A stretch of DNA of 64,000 bases from Micromonospora zingiberis (GTDB lineage: Bacteria > Actinomycetota > Actinomycetes > Mycobacteriales > Micromonosporaceae). The position numbers and the translations under genes are program-made. A model generated the notes under the pieces. That model was given only the letters and a program-made list of their open reading frames with translations, ran no database searches and was not told the origin of the DNA. Location: positions 310,001-374,000 of the forward strand of contig NZ_SJJR01000002.1 in the NCBI RefSeq assembly GCF_004331455.1. Direction: 5' to 3'. This document shows, in pieces, positions 36,138-44,529 of this stretch; within the stretch, counting starts at the first letter, position 1; each line of letters starts with the position of its first letter.

Positions 36138-36469
36138 GTCCGTTCCTCGCCATCTTCCTCGTCCTCGTGCTCGCCGCGACGAGCTATGCCGCCGGGCGCC
36201 TGCACGGGCAGCTCAGCTACCGGATCGGTTACCGCTTCGGCTACCGGCAGGGCTACTTCGATGGCGACCGGGGGGCATGGAACCGGCGGCGCCGCGACGC
36301 CCAGGCCGCGATCGCCAGCGCGCTCGCGGTCACCGGGCCCGCCAACGCCCGGGTGCCCGCCGCGGTGGCCCGCCCGGGCACCACGTACACCGGATCCTCG
36401 TTCGCGACGCCGGCCGCCTCGGTCACCGGGCGGCACCCGACCGGCACTCTCGTACGACGAACCGGCTGA
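36134..36469 (+). CDS. small single-helix membrane protein with Gly-Tyr repeats
   Basis: This 111-residue protein has one N-terminal membrane helix (FLAIFLVLVLAATSYAAG), then a striking YRIGYRFGYRQGYFDGD segment, an Arg-rich turn (WNRRRRDAQ) and an unstructured Ala/Thr-rich tail. GGAG lies 7 nt before the ATG, so it can also start on its own. It is last in the micro-ORF chain. No family recognised; the tyrosine-glycine spacing hints at a membrane-surface interaction surface. Confidence 0.65.
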   Translation: MSPFLAIFLVLVLAATSYAAGRLHGQLSYRIGYRFGYRQGYFDGDRGAWNRRRRDAQAAIASALAVTGPANARVPAAVARPGTTYTGSSFATPAASVTGRHPTGTLVRRTG

Positions 36470-36477
36470 TACCGGTC

Positions 36478-36497
36478 GACGGGCCTGCCGGCCCGTC
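36478..36497 (+). terminator. short hairpin after the micro-ORF chain
   Basis: An 8-bp perfect inverted repeat (GACGGGCC) with a 4-nt TGCC loop lies 8 bp past the stop at 36469. Confidence 0.55.
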
Positions 36498-36711
36498 CAC
36501 GAACGCGGCGTATCGCTTGATCGGGCGTGCGCCGCCGGGGTCACGTCAGACCGGTGACGGTGGTCCCACCGGCCGGGGTGCGCGCAGGGGGCATGCATCC
36601 CGGCCGGTTCGCCCCGTCGGCGCGGCGCCCGGCGTCGGTACTGCTCGGCGGGGTCGTCACCGGCTATCGGGCGTTAACGAACGACTACTAGCCGGGACGG
36701 GTGCGGGGAGC

Positions 36712-36717
36712 TAGCGT
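36712..36717 (+). promoter_or_regulatory. -10 element of the phoH2 operon
   Basis: TAGCGT, 6 nt before the ATG at 36724. Confidence 0.45.
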
Positions 36718-36723
36718 CTAGGC

Positions 36724-36867
36724 ATGGCGCGGGATTGTCCCGAGCCAGCCGGTAGCCCGGCCTGCGACCTCGCGCATGGGGCCCGCATCCGACCCCGTGT
36801 CCGCCGGGCACCCGGAGGAGGCGGACCGCGGGTGGCCGGGTGCCCATCCGCCGGAGCAGGCCTGTGA
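36724..36867 (+). CDS. candidate PhoAT-like antitoxin (47 residues) overlapping phoH2
   Basis: This ORF starts ATG behind TAGCGT (6 nt) and its TGA overlaps the GTG of phoH2 by 4 bp (GTGA). The product has four Cys and is rich in Pro, Gly and Arg (for example [15 protein letters not shown]). In mycobacteria a short phoAT gene lies directly upstream of phoH2 and acts as its antitoxin. Position and coupling fit, but sequence homology cannot be judged. Confidence 0.5.
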   Translation: MARDCPEPAGSPACDLAHGARIRPRVRRAPGGGGPRVAGCPSAGAGL

Positions 36868-38279
36868 CGACTCGCCGTACGACCGCCGGTGCCGACCAGG
36901 GCCCGGCCGCGACTGCCACGACCCGCCGCACCGCCCGGAGCCGCCGTACCGCGGCCACCGGGTCGGCCGACACCAGGGAGCCTCGACCAGCGGGGCAATC
37001 CTTCGTTCTGGACACCTCCGTCCTGCTCAGCGATCCGGCGGCGTTCCACCGCTTCGCCGAGCACGAGGTGGTCCTGCCCCTGGTGGTGATCTCCGAGTTG
37101 GAGGGCAAGCGACATCATCCCGAGCTGGGCTGGTTCGCCCGGCAATCGCTACGCATGTTGGACGAGCTGCGCGTGCGTCACGGGCGGCTGGATGAGCCGG
37201 TGCCAGCCAACGACGCCGGTGGCACGCTGCGGGTGGAGCTCAACCACACCGACGACGGCGTGCTGCCGCCGGGTTTCCGCAACGAGTCCAACGACGCCCG
37301 GATTCTCTCCGTCGCGCTGAACCTCGCCGCCGAGGGGCGGGAGGTGACGCTGGTCAGCAAGGACATGCCGCTGCGGGTCAAGGCCGCCTCGGTCGGGTTG
37401 CGGGCCGACGAGTACCGGCACGGTCAGGCGAGCGACCCGACCTGGACCGGGATGGCCGAGCTGGAACTGAGCGAGGAGGACATCGGCCGGCTCTACGGCG
37501 GGGAGACCATCGACGTGGACGCGGCGGCCGGTCTGCCCTGTCACACCGGTCTGGTGTTGCACTCCGCCCGGGGCTCGGCCCTCGGCCGGGTACTGCCCGA
37601 CAAGACCGTCCGGTTGGTGCGCGGCGACCGGGAGGCGTTCGGCGTGCACGGCCGTTCCGCCGAGCAGCGGGTCGCGCTCGATCTGCTGCTCGACGAGTCG
37701 ATCGGCATCGTCTCGCTGGGTGGCCGGGCCGGCACCGGCAAGTCGGCCCTCGCGCTCTGCGCCGGCTTGGAGGCGGTGATGGAGCGCCGCCGGCACAAGA
37801 AGGTGATCGTCTTCCGCCCGCTGTACGCCGTCGGCGGCCAGGAACTCGGCTATCTGCCGGGCTCGGAGTCGGAGAAGATGTCGCCCTGGGCTCAGGCGGT
37901 CTTCGACACGCTCGGCGCCGTGGTGCACGAGAACGTGCTGGAGGAGGTCACCTCGCGGGGTCTGCTGGAGGTGCTGCCGTTGACCCACATCCGGGGGCGC
38001 AGTCTGCACGACGCCTTCGTCATCGTCGACGAGGCGCAGTCACTCGAACGCGGGGTCCTGCTGACGGTGCTCTCCCGGATCGGTCAGGGTTCCCGGGTGG
38101 TGTTGACTCACGACGTCGCCCAGCGGGACAACCTCCGGGTCGGCCGGCACGACGGAGTGACCGCTGTGATCGAGGCGCTCAAGGGTCATCAGCTCTTCGC
38201 GCACGTCACGCTCAGCCGTTCGGAGCGTTCTCCGATCGCCGCAATGGTGACCGATCTACTGGAGGACATCCCGCAGTGA
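36864..38279 (+). CDS. phoH2: PIN-PhoH fusion, RNase/RNA helicase (PhoH2)
   Basis: This 471-residue protein joins an N-terminal PIN domain ([20 protein letters not shown] from about residue 47, with [18 protein letters not shown]) to a PhoH ATPase (Walker [14 protein letters not shown] near 287, VIVDEAQS near 390, [12 protein letters not shown]). It strongly resembles mycobacterial PhoH2 (Rv1095), an RNA helicase coupled to an RNase. A disordered basic N-terminus of about 45 residues precedes the PIN domain. The GTG start overlaps the upstream small ORF. Confidence 0.9.
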   Translation: MTTRRTTAGADQGPAATATTRRTARSRRTAATGSADTREPRPAGQSFVLDTSVLLSDPAAFHRFAEHEVVLPLVVISELEGKRHHPELGWFARQSLRMLDELRVRHGRLDEPVPANDAGGTLRVELNHTDDGVLPPGFRNESNDARILSVALNLAAEGREVTLVSKDMPLRVKAASVGLRADEYRHGQASDPTWTGMAELELSEEDIGRLYGGETIDVDAAAGLPCHTGLVLHSARGSALGRVLPDKTVRLVRGDREAFGVHGRSAEQRVALDLLLDESIGIVSLGGRAGTGKSALALCAGLEAVMERRRHKKVIVFRPLYAVGGQELGYLPGSESEKMSPWAQAVFDTLGAVVHENVLEEVTSRGLLEVLPLTHIRGRSLHDAFVIVDEAQSLERGVLLTVLSRIGQGSRVVLTHDVAQRDNLRVGRHDGVTAVIEALKGHQLFAHVTLSRSERSPIAAMVTDLLEDIPQ

Positions 38280-38313
38280 TGGCCGATTAGGGGGAGTTTT
38301 AGCGGCTTTTTCG

Positions 38314-38329
38314 GGTGACCCACGTCACA
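38314..38329. promoter_or_regulatory. CRP-type site upstream of the transglycosylase
   Basis: GGTGACCCACGTCACA matches GTGA-N6-TCAC with one outer base (A) of the CRP/FNR consensus. It lies about 245 bp upstream of the start. Confidence 0.5.
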
Positions 38330-38570
38330 ATTGGGTCGCGCGGTTTCCCATCAGCCTCACTGTGCGCGATGGTGTCCCACGGGCGCCCACGCACCAGACG
38401 CATCGTTGGTGGTCATTCGCCACTCCTTCGCGGAGGGCGGACGACTCGCCGGGATGCGACCCGGTGTGTCTACGGTGACCGGCCAGCCGGTCGCGGGCGC
38501 TCGCGGTGTGCTTCGGCCCAGCGCGGCTGCGGTCACACCGTGTCCCTGACCCCGACGAAGGGATCACTTC
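38330..38570 (+). other. long 5' leader of the transglycosylase gene
   Basis: About 240 bp with GC-rich inverted segments (for example GGTGTG near 38461 with CACACC near 38535). It could be a structured leader; I could not match a known riboswitch class. No coding frame looks real. Confidence 0.35.
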
Positions 38571-39242
38571 GTGAGTCGGCTGTGGAGCCGGTTCGCCGCC
38601 CGTGGCGTTGCTGTCGTGCTGCTCTCCGGGGGCGTTGCCGGCGGCTTCTACCTGAGCGAAGAGCGCCAGACTTCGCGCCCGGACCCGGGCGCACAGGTGG
38701 CCGGCAGTGTTACCCAGATCGATGTCGACTATCGGCAGGAGCAGCAGGTCTCCCGCCAGGTGCGGGCCGTCCGCGAGCAGGCCGCCGAGGCCAAGAAACG
38801 GGCCCGCGCCGCCGCCGAGAAGGCCCGCAAGGCCGAGGAGGCAGCGCGTCGAAAGGCCGCCGAGGAGAAGGCGGCCAAGGAAGCGGCAGCCCGGGCCCTG
38901 AAGCCGTACGACGGGCCGATTCCGGAATCCTGCGAGGAGTACAGCGGCAACCGGAAGACCGGCTGCGCGTTGATGATCGACGCCGGCTTCGGCATCGACC
39001 AGTTCCCCTGCCTGGACAAGCTCTGGAACAAGGAGAGCGGCTGGAACCCTCGGGCCCACAACAACTCCTCCGGTGCCCACGGCATCCCGCAGGCCCGGCC
39101 GGGCAACAAGATGGCCACGGTCGGCTCGGACCGGGAAACCAACCCCGTGACGCAGATCAAGTGGGGGCTCGGCTACATCAAGGGCCGGTACGGCACGCCG
39201 TGCAAGGCGTGGACGCACTCGCAGAACACCGGCTGGTACTGA
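38571..39242 (+). CDS. secreted lytic transglycosylase with coiled-coil
   Basis: This 223-residue protein has an N-terminal signal/anchor (residues 8-28), a Lys/Ala/Glu-rich coiled coil (about 55-108, QEQQVSRQVRAVREQAAEAK) and a C-terminal SLT-type domain with catalytic Glu155 (LWNKESGWNP), HNNSSGAHGIPQA and GLGYIKGRYGTPCKAW. It cleaves peptidoglycan with 1,6-anhydromuramic ends. A CRP-type site lies upstream. It starts at GTG; AAGGGATCA is a weak ribosome site. Confidence 0.88.
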   Translation: MSRLWSRFAARGVAVVLLSGGVAGGFYLSEERQTSRPDPGAQVAGSVTQIDVDYRQEQQVSRQVRAVREQAAEAKKRARAAAEKARKAEEAARRKAAEEKAAKEAAARALKPYDGPIPESCEEYSGNRKTGCALMIDAGFGIDQFPCLDKLWNKESGWNPRAHNNSSGAHGIPQARPGNKMATVGSDRETNPVTQIKWGLGYIKGRYGTPCKAWTHSQNTGWY

Positions 39243-39249
39243 CCTGACC

Positions 39250-39295
39250 GCGACGGTGGCGGAGACCGGACGAGCCGCGTCCCCGCCGCCGTCGC
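39250..39295 (+). terminator. hairpin after the transglycosylase
   Basis: 13-bp arms (GCGACGGTGGCGG and complement, one G-T-type mismatch) with a 20-nt loop, 8 bp past the stop. Confidence 0.55.
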
Positions 39296-39379
39296 CGTCG
39301 GCACCCGACCGGCCTCGGACGGGCGGTGCCGGGTGGCGAAAAGTGGCGGCTGTCGGCGTTTGCTGATAGCTGTTGACGG

Positions 39380-40033
39380 GTGACCCTGCACCCCGTCAAT
39401 GGCGATCCGCACCGGTTCGGCACCGAGGCCTTCTACGCGTCCATCGGCCGAGCCTTCGTCGCCATGTGCGCCGTGGTGCCGGTGCTGTTCCTGATCGAGG
39501 GCCTCGACCAGTGGCTCGGTGCCGGCTTCGACGCCGCCGCCGGCATCATCCCGCAGCGCATCGAAGGGCTGGACGGGGTCTTCTTCTCGCCCTTCCTGCA
39601 CCACGGCTTCGATCACCTTTACAGCAACAGCATCCCGCTGATCCTCCTCGGCACCTTCGTGCTGGCCGCCGGCGCCCGCCGGTTCCTCTGGTCCACCCTG
39701 GTGATCGTCCTGGTCAGCGGCCTCGGTGTCTGGTTCACCGGTTCACCCAACACGATCGTCGTCGGGGCGAGCGGGGTCATCTTCGGCTACCTCGGCATCC
39801 TGCTGACCCGGGGCATCTTCGAGCGCAGCTGGTGGAACTTCGCCGTCTTCCTGCTGGTCGGCCTCCTCTACGGCGGCCAACTGGTCGGCGTCCTGCCGAC
39901 CGACGAGCGGATCTCCTGGCAGGGGCACCTGTTCGGGCTGCTGGGCGGCATCGTGGCGGCGATCATCTTCCGCCGTCGGCGGCCCGAACTCGACGGGCCG
40001 TACAGCTCCGAGTCGCCGATGACCATGCCCTGA
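39380..40033 (+). CDS. rhomboid family intramembrane serine protease
   Basis: This 217-residue protein has six or seven helices. The catalytic Ser131 sits in VVGASGVIFGYLGI and the catalytic His183 in WQGHLFGLLGG. Upstream, HHGFDHLYSNSIPLILLG is the usual H-x-x-x-N region. Rhomboids cleave membrane helices. The start is GTG 39380; the substrate is unknown. It converges on glpX. Confidence 0.9.
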   Translation: MTLHPVNGDPHRFGTEAFYASIGRAFVAMCAVVPVLFLIEGLDQWLGAGFDAAAGIIPQRIEGLDGVFFSPFLHHGFDHLYSNSIPLILLGTFVLAAGARRFLWSTLVIVLVSGLGVWFTGSPNTIVVGASGVIFGYLGILLTRGIFERSWWNFAVFLLVGLLYGGQLVGVLPTDERISWQGHLFGLLGGIVAAIIFRRRRPELDGPYSSESPMTMP

Positions 40034-40043
40034 TCCGCCGCCC

Positions 40044-40057
40044 CGCCGCTTGCGGCG
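40044..40057. terminator. weak hairpin between rhomboid and glpX
   Basis: 6-bp arms (CGCCGC) with a TT loop between convergent genes. Confidence 0.35.
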
Positions 40058-40088
40058 AGACGGCGTACGAGGGTCCGCGCGTCGGGCC

Positions 40089-41120
40089 TTACGCCTGCTC
40101 GGCCAGCGGCCGGCCGTCGAAATCGACCGCCGAGTAGAGCGCCAGCTTCTCCAACCGGTGGTACGAGTCGATCACCCGGATCGTGCCGCTCTTGGAACGC
40201 ATGACGATCGACTGGGTGTACGCCCCACCGGCCCGGTACCGCACGCCACGCAGCAGGTCACCGGAGGTGACGCCGGTGGCCACGAAGAAGCAGTTGTCGC
40301 CGGTGACGAGATCGTCGGTGGTGAGCACCCGCTCCAGGTCGTGCCCGGCGGCCAGCGCCTTCTCCCGCTCGGCGTCGTCCCGGGGCCAGAGCTTGGCCTG
40401 CATCATCCCGCCCATGCACTTCAGGGCGCAGGCTGCGGTGATCCCCTCCGGGGTGCCGCCGATACCCATCAGCACGTCGACGTCCGACTCGCCGCGGGCG
40501 GCGGCGATGGCACCGGCGATGTCGCCGTCGGAGATGAAGCGGATACCGGCACCGGCACGGCGGATCTGATCGACCAACTCGTCATGGCGGGAGCGGTCGA
40601 GGATGCAGACCGTCACCTCGGACACGCTGGAGCCCTTGACCTTGGCGATCCGGCGCAGGTTCTCGACGACCCCGGCGTTGATGTCGACAACGTCCGCGTA
40701 CGCCGGGCCGACGGCGAGCTTCTCCATGTAGAAGACGGCACTCGGGTCGAACATGGCGCCCCGCTCGGCGACCGCCAGCACCGCCAGCGCGTTCGGCATC
40801 CCCTTGCTCATCAGCGTGGTGCCGTCGATCGGGTCGACGGCGACGTCCACCTCCGGACCGCTGCCGTCGCCGACCTCTTCCCCGTTGAAGAGCATCGGCG
40901 CGTTGTCCTTCTCGCCCTCGCCGATCACCACGACACCGCGCATCGGGATCGAGTTGATCAGTTTGCGCATCGCGTCGACGGCGGCACCGTCGCCGCCCTC
41001 CTTGTCGCCCCGACCGACCCACCGGCCGGCAGCCATCGCTGCCGCCTCGGTGACCCGGACGAGATCGAGGGCGAGGTTGCGGTCGAGATTCTGTGGGGTA
41101 CGCGTGCTGGTGGTCGTCAT
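40089..41120 (-). CDS. glpX: class II fructose-1,6-bisphosphatase
   Basis: This 343-residue GlpX-type phosphatase has [31 protein letters not shown] (metal and phosphate site), [25 protein letters not shown] and [20 protein letters not shown]. It hydrolyses fructose-1,6-bisphosphate, the committed step of gluconeogenesis. Starts at ATG with GGAGGAG about 10 nt upstream. It is divergent from a DUF4245 gene, the same pairing as in Mycobacterium. Confidence 0.95.
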   Translation of the reverse strand: MTTTSTRTPQNLDRNLALDLVRVTEAAAMAAGRWVGRGDKEGGDGAAVDAMRKLINSIPMRGVVVIGEGEKDNAPMLFNGEEVGDGSGPEVDVAVDPIDGTTLMSKGMPNALAVLAVAERGAMFDPSAVFYMEKLAVGPAYADVVDINAGVVENLRRIAKVKGSSVSEVTVCILDRSRHDELVDQIRRAGAGIRFISDGDIAGAIAAARGESDVDVLMGIGGTPEGITAACALKCMGGMMQAKLWPRDDAEREKALAAGHDLERVLTTDDLVTGDNCFFVATGVTSGDLLRGVRYRAGGAYTQSIVMRSKSGTIRVIDSYHRLEKLALYSAVDFDGRPLAEQA

Positions 41121-41276
41121 TGAACGGCTCCTCCTCGCGGCGGTGCGGGGTTGACCGGGCCGGCAGTGATCAGCTGCGGGCTTTGTTCCTGATCCTCACA
41201 CGATGGCGGACGCGAGGCCGGGGCGGGGCGGTGATGGGCCGGATACCGCCGGTCGGGCGGCTGCGAGAATGGCCGG

Positions 41277-41927
41277 GTGGAACCCGCACAGCCTGCCGAC
41301 CGTGAACCCGCAGCCCAGCCATCGGGCGGTGACCAGCCCACCGCCGAACGGCCGAGCGACCCGGGCGTACCCCAGCAGCTGACCGAGCCGACGGAGGCCG
41401 CCAGCGAGCCGGCGGCGCCCGCCTCCACCCGGTCGCCTCGGGACATGGTGATCTCGATGCTGGTACTGCTCATCCCGATCGCCCTGCTGTTCGCCTTCTA
41501 CCGTGGGTTTCTCGGCGGCGACCAGCCGATTGCCGTCGATCCGGCGCCCACCTTCGAACAGGCCCGAGCGGCCGGGGTGTTCCCGGTGAGCGAACCGGCC
41601 GGCCTGGGCGACGGCTGGCGTTCCGTACGGGCCTCCTACCGCACGGCCGACGGCGGCGCCACGTTGCGCGTGGGATATGTCACTCCCGAGGGGCGTGGCC
41701 TCCAGTTGGTGCAGAGCAACGTGCCGCCGGAGCAGCTGCTGCCCGTCGAACTCACCGACGAGGGACGGCCGCAGGGCCAGGCCGACCTTGGCAGCGGGAC
41801 CTGGCAGCGGTACACCGCGCGGGGTAACGAGCAGGCGCTGGTGTTGCTTGAGCCGGACCGTACCGTGATCGTGGTCGGCGATGCCCGGGACAACGAACTG
41901 CGGGAGATGGCGAGCGCCGTCGACTGA
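41277..41927 (+). CDS. DUF4245 membrane protein
   Basis: This 216-residue protein has a disordered Pro/Ala/Glu N-terminus, one membrane helix (ISMLVLLIPIALLFAFYRG, about residues 60-78) and an external domain (ARAAGVFPVSEPAGLGDGWR, LRVGYVTPEGRGLQLVQSN, WQRYTARGNEQALVLLEPDR). This matches DUF4245, encoded beside glpX in many actinobacteria. The GTG lies 6 nt behind GAGAAT. Function unknown. Confidence 0.85.
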   Translation: MEPAQPADREPAAQPSGGDQPTAERPSDPGVPQQLTEPTEAASEPAAPASTRSPRDMVISMLVLLIPIALLFAFYRGFLGGDQPIAVDPAPTFEQARAAGVFPVSEPAGLGDGWRSVRASYRTADGGATLRVGYVTPEGRGLQLVQSNVPPEQLLPVELTDEGRPQGQADLGSGTWQRYTARGNEQALVLLEPDRTVIVVGDARDNELREMASAVD

Positions 41928-42029
41928 CAAACGCTCCCCGAAACGTCGGCCCGATCCGTTACGCTCCCCGCGTTCGTTCCTCGGACGGCGTGACCGTCCG
42001 GATCTCCCCAGTTTGAGAAGAGACTTTCT

Positions 42030-42833
42030 GTGAACATTCGACGCTGGAGCGTGAGCGTCATCGCCGCCACGTTGCTCGTTCCTGGCGTGGCCGCCTGCAA
42101 CTCCGGCACCACCGACTCGCCCGGCGCGTCGGGCTCGTCCGCTGCCGGCATCCCGACCGACCCGAAGCAGGCGCTGGTCGCCTCCACCAAGGGCCTGGCC
42201 GACGGCAACTACGCCTTCACCATCACCTCCGAGGCGATCAACGGCAGCGGCAGCGTCCACAAGCCGAGCAACAGCGCTCAGATGAGCATGAAGGTGGGCG
42301 ACGAGACGTTCACCATGGAGTTCGAGCTGATCCAGATCGACGCCGACACCTGGGTGAAGATGGACCTGGGCGAGCTGCTCGCCGGGCTCCCGGGCATGGC
42401 GGAGATGAAGGACAAGTACCAGCACATCGACGCCGCCAAGGCGGGCGACGCCAGGAACCTCGACATGCTCAAGAAGGGCAGCGACCCGGCCGACGCCGCC
42501 GCGATGTTCCAGGGCCTGGCCGACGTGCAGGAGACCGCACCGGGCACCTACAGCGGCAAGGTCGACATCACTGCGGCGAAGGACTCGGTCGCCGCCGACG
42601 AGGACGTGGTCAAGGCGCTGGGCGAGCAGGCCAAGGAGATTCCGTTCACCGCGAAGGTGGACGCCGAGGGCCGGCTGACCGAGCTGGTCATCTCCATCCC
42701 CGCCGCGGGCGAGGCCAAGGCGCAGGACATCAAGATCGGGTACGCCGACTACGGCGCCGCCACCGCCGCCCAGAAGCCGCCGGCGGACAAGGTCGTCGAG
42801 GCCAGCGAGCAGACGTACGAGATGTTCAAGTAG
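42030..42833 (+). CDS. LppX/LprAFG-like lipoprotein, paralogue 1
   Basis: This 267-residue lipoprotein has a lipobox VPGVAAC (Cys about 24). The mature part, starting at KQALVASTKGLADGNYAFTI, has SAQMSMKVGDETFTMEFELI and a C-terminal SYGD-type stretch (KIGYADYGAATAAQKPPADK). This layout resembles LppX/LprG lipid-binding proteins, which shuttle lipids across the cell envelope. The start is GTG with GAAGAGA upstream. A paralogue follows after a strong terminator. Confidence 0.8.
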   Translation: MNIRRWSVSVIAATLLVPGVAACNSGTTDSPGASGSSAAGIPTDPKQALVASTKGLADGNYAFTITSEAINGSGSVHKPSNSAQMSMKVGDETFTMEFELIQIDADTWVKMDLGELLAGLPGMAEMKDKYQHIDAAKAGDARNLDMLKKGSDPADAAAMFQGLADVQETAPGTYSGKVDITAAKDSVAADEDVVKALGEQAKEIPFTAKVDAEGRLTELVISIPAAGEAKAQDIKIGYADYGAATAAQKPPADKVVEASEQTYEMFK

Positions 42834-42850
42834 GCCGATCGGTGGTGATC

Positions 42851-42886
42851 CGAAGCGGGGGGCGGACCGGTCCGCCCCCCGCTTCG
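42851..42886 (+). terminator. 36-bp perfect palindrome terminator
   Basis: 18-bp perfect arms (left CGAAGCGGGGGGCGGACC) with no loop, 17 bp after the stop of paralogue 1. Confidence 0.8.
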
Positions 42887-43018
42887 CGTGTTCGGGTCCG
42901 GGACGGCGGTGCCGGAGCGGGCGCCCGGTCAGGTGATTGCCCGACCGGCTGGCAGGGAACAGAGAGGACAGCCTTCCGGCGCGCGAGGTGCGTCGGGCGA
43001 CCCTGCTGGGAGACACCG

Positions 43019-43855
43019 ATGACCGTTCGACGATTGAGCGCCGGCCTGATGGCCGCCGCACTGCTCACGCCCGGACTCGCCGCCTGCGCCCCCACCGGCG
43101 ACGGCACTACCGGGCCCACCGCCACGCCGTCCGCCACCGCCACGCCGACCGGGGCAGCCGGCGACGCCGACGCCAAGCAGGCCTTACTGGACTCGACGCG
43201 GGAGATCAGCAACGGCAACTTCCGGTTCCGCATGTCCGGCGCCGGATCGACCGCCGAGGGGCAGGTCCACCAGCCGAGCCAGAGCGCCCAGATGCAGGTG
43301 AGCATCGGCGAGCCGACCGACGATCTCGCGATGACGCTCGACCTCATCCACGCCACCCCGGACAGCTGGGTCAAGCTGGACCTCAAGGGTGCGGCGGCGT
43401 CCAGCGTCCCCGGGCGGGACCGACTCAACCTCGGCAAGTACCAGCACCTCGACCAGACCCGGATCCAGGGCAACCGTAACCTCGGCTTCGACTTCGAAAA
43501 GGTCGACCCGGCCGGCAGCGCGGTCCTCACCCAAGCCATCACCGAGGTACGCCGCACCGGCGACGGGGCGTACGCCGGCACCATCGACCTGTCGAAGGCC
43601 GCCGAGGCCGGCTCGCTCGACCAGGGCATGATCACCGCACTCGGCGCGCAGGCGAACTCCGTGCCGTTCACCGCCACCACCGACGCGCAGGGCCGACTCA
43701 CCGAGATGGTCCTCCAGATCCCGGGCACGAGCGAGGCGGCTAACCAGGAGATCCGGGTGACGTACAGCGACTACGGCAACGCGACCGCCGCCCAGAAGCC
43801 CCCGGCCGACCAGGTCGTCGAGGCGCCGCCGGAGCTGTACAACCTGTTCGACTGA
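43019..43855 (+). CDS. LppX/LprAFG-like lipoprotein, paralogue 2
   Basis: This 278-residue lipoprotein is paralogous to the gene at 42 kb; both share ADAKQAL...DSTREISNGNF and end YSDYGNATAAQKPPADQVVE. Lipobox TPGLAAC, then a Thr/Pro/Ala linker. GGGAG lies 7 nt before the ATG. The upstream terminator suggests the two copies are expressed separately. Function as for paralogue 1. Confidence 0.8.
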   Translation: MTVRRLSAGLMAAALLTPGLAACAPTGDGTTGPTATPSATATPTGAAGDADAKQALLDSTREISNGNFRFRMSGAGSTAEGQVHQPSQSAQMQVSIGEPTDDLAMTLDLIHATPDSWVKLDLKGAAASSVPGRDRLNLGKYQHLDQTRIQGNRNLGFDFEKVDPAGSAVLTQAITEVRRTGDGAYAGTIDLSKAAEAGSLDQGMITALGAQANSVPFTATTDAQGRLTEMVLQIPGTSEAANQEIRVTYSDYGNATAAQKPPADQVVEAPPELYNLFD

Positions 43856-44171
43856 GCCACGCGGAACGCGCGGCGGCTGGTCGGCCGGGTGCCCGGAGTC
43901 TCGACCACGCCGCGCTGTCCGCCGCACCGACCACCACCCATGGTGGGTCGAGCCCCCCGCGCAGGTCGACGTCGAGGGTGAGGTGCCTGGTGAGGCGGAA
44001 CTGATCGAGGTCGCGGCGGCCTGGCCAGGCGGGACTGATCGAGGTCGCGGCGGCCCGGTGAGGCGGGACTGATCGAGGTCGCGGCGGCCTGGTCAGGCGG
44101 GTGCGGCGGAGCGCGCGACGTCGGTTGGGTGTCGCGGGCGCGGTGGGGGCGGAGGCTCTCTCCGCGCCCGC
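43856..44171. other. intergenic region with tandem repeats
   Basis: About 316 bp between the second lipoprotein and the convergent xseB. Apart from the 34-bp tandem array it holds nothing recognised. Confidence 0.5.
43988..44101. repeat. 34-bp tandem repeat, three copies plus 12 bp
   Basis: Units start at 43988, 44022 and 44056, with a partial at 44090. Each ends ACTGATCGAGGTCGCGGCGG plus CC, with minor variation in the first 12 bases. Confidence 0.85.
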
Positions 44172-44393
44172 TCAGCTTGCGGGGTCCTGCCGGCTGGCGT
44201 CGATGCGGGCGCGGGCCCCGTCGAGCCAACGTTGGCAGATCACCGCGAGCGCCTCGCCCCGTTCCCAGAGCGCCAGGGATTCCTCCAGCGACGTCCCGCC
44301 GGCCTCCAGCCGTTCCACCACCGACGCGAGTTCGGCGCGGGCCTGTTCGTAGCTGAGCCGCTCGTCGGGCCCGCTCGTCTGCTCGTCAGTCAT
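44172..44393 (-). CDS. xseB: exodeoxyribonuclease VII small subunit
   Basis: This 73-residue helical protein has the family core LSYEQARAELASVVERLEAG followed by GTSLEESLALWERGEALAVI. XseB subunits bind XseA to degrade single-stranded DNA in both directions. A start at ATG 44393 (MTDEQTSG) is preferred; an ATG 3 codons upstream is possible. It follows xseA with a 136-bp gap that contains hairpin family B. Confidence 0.9.
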   Translation of the reverse strand: MTDEQTSGPDERLSYEQARAELASVVERLEAGGTSLEESLALWERGEALAVICQRWLDGARARIDASRQDPAS

Positions 44394-44456
44394 CGCACCC
44401 ATCTCAGCACAACCACCCGACACCTTCCGCGACCGCATCGGCAGTCGATCCTAGCC

Positions 44457-44510
44457 GCGGATCTTGGTACGAGACGGCCTCCATGCGGGTCGTTTCGTAC
44501 CAAGATCCGC
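44457..44510. repeat. GATCTTGGTACGA hairpin (family B, copy 2)
   Basis: 20-bp arms (GCGGATCTTGGTACGAGACG, 19 of 20 paired) with a 14-nt loop, located between xseA and xseB. Confidence 0.85.
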
Positions 44511-44529
44511 TAGACAGAAGCGGAGCGGG

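Noticed and set aside
38330..38570. c-di-AMP (ydaO) riboswitch
   Set aside because: I looked for the conserved core that precedes wall hydrolase genes in actinobacteria and could not place it; only loose inverted segments were found.
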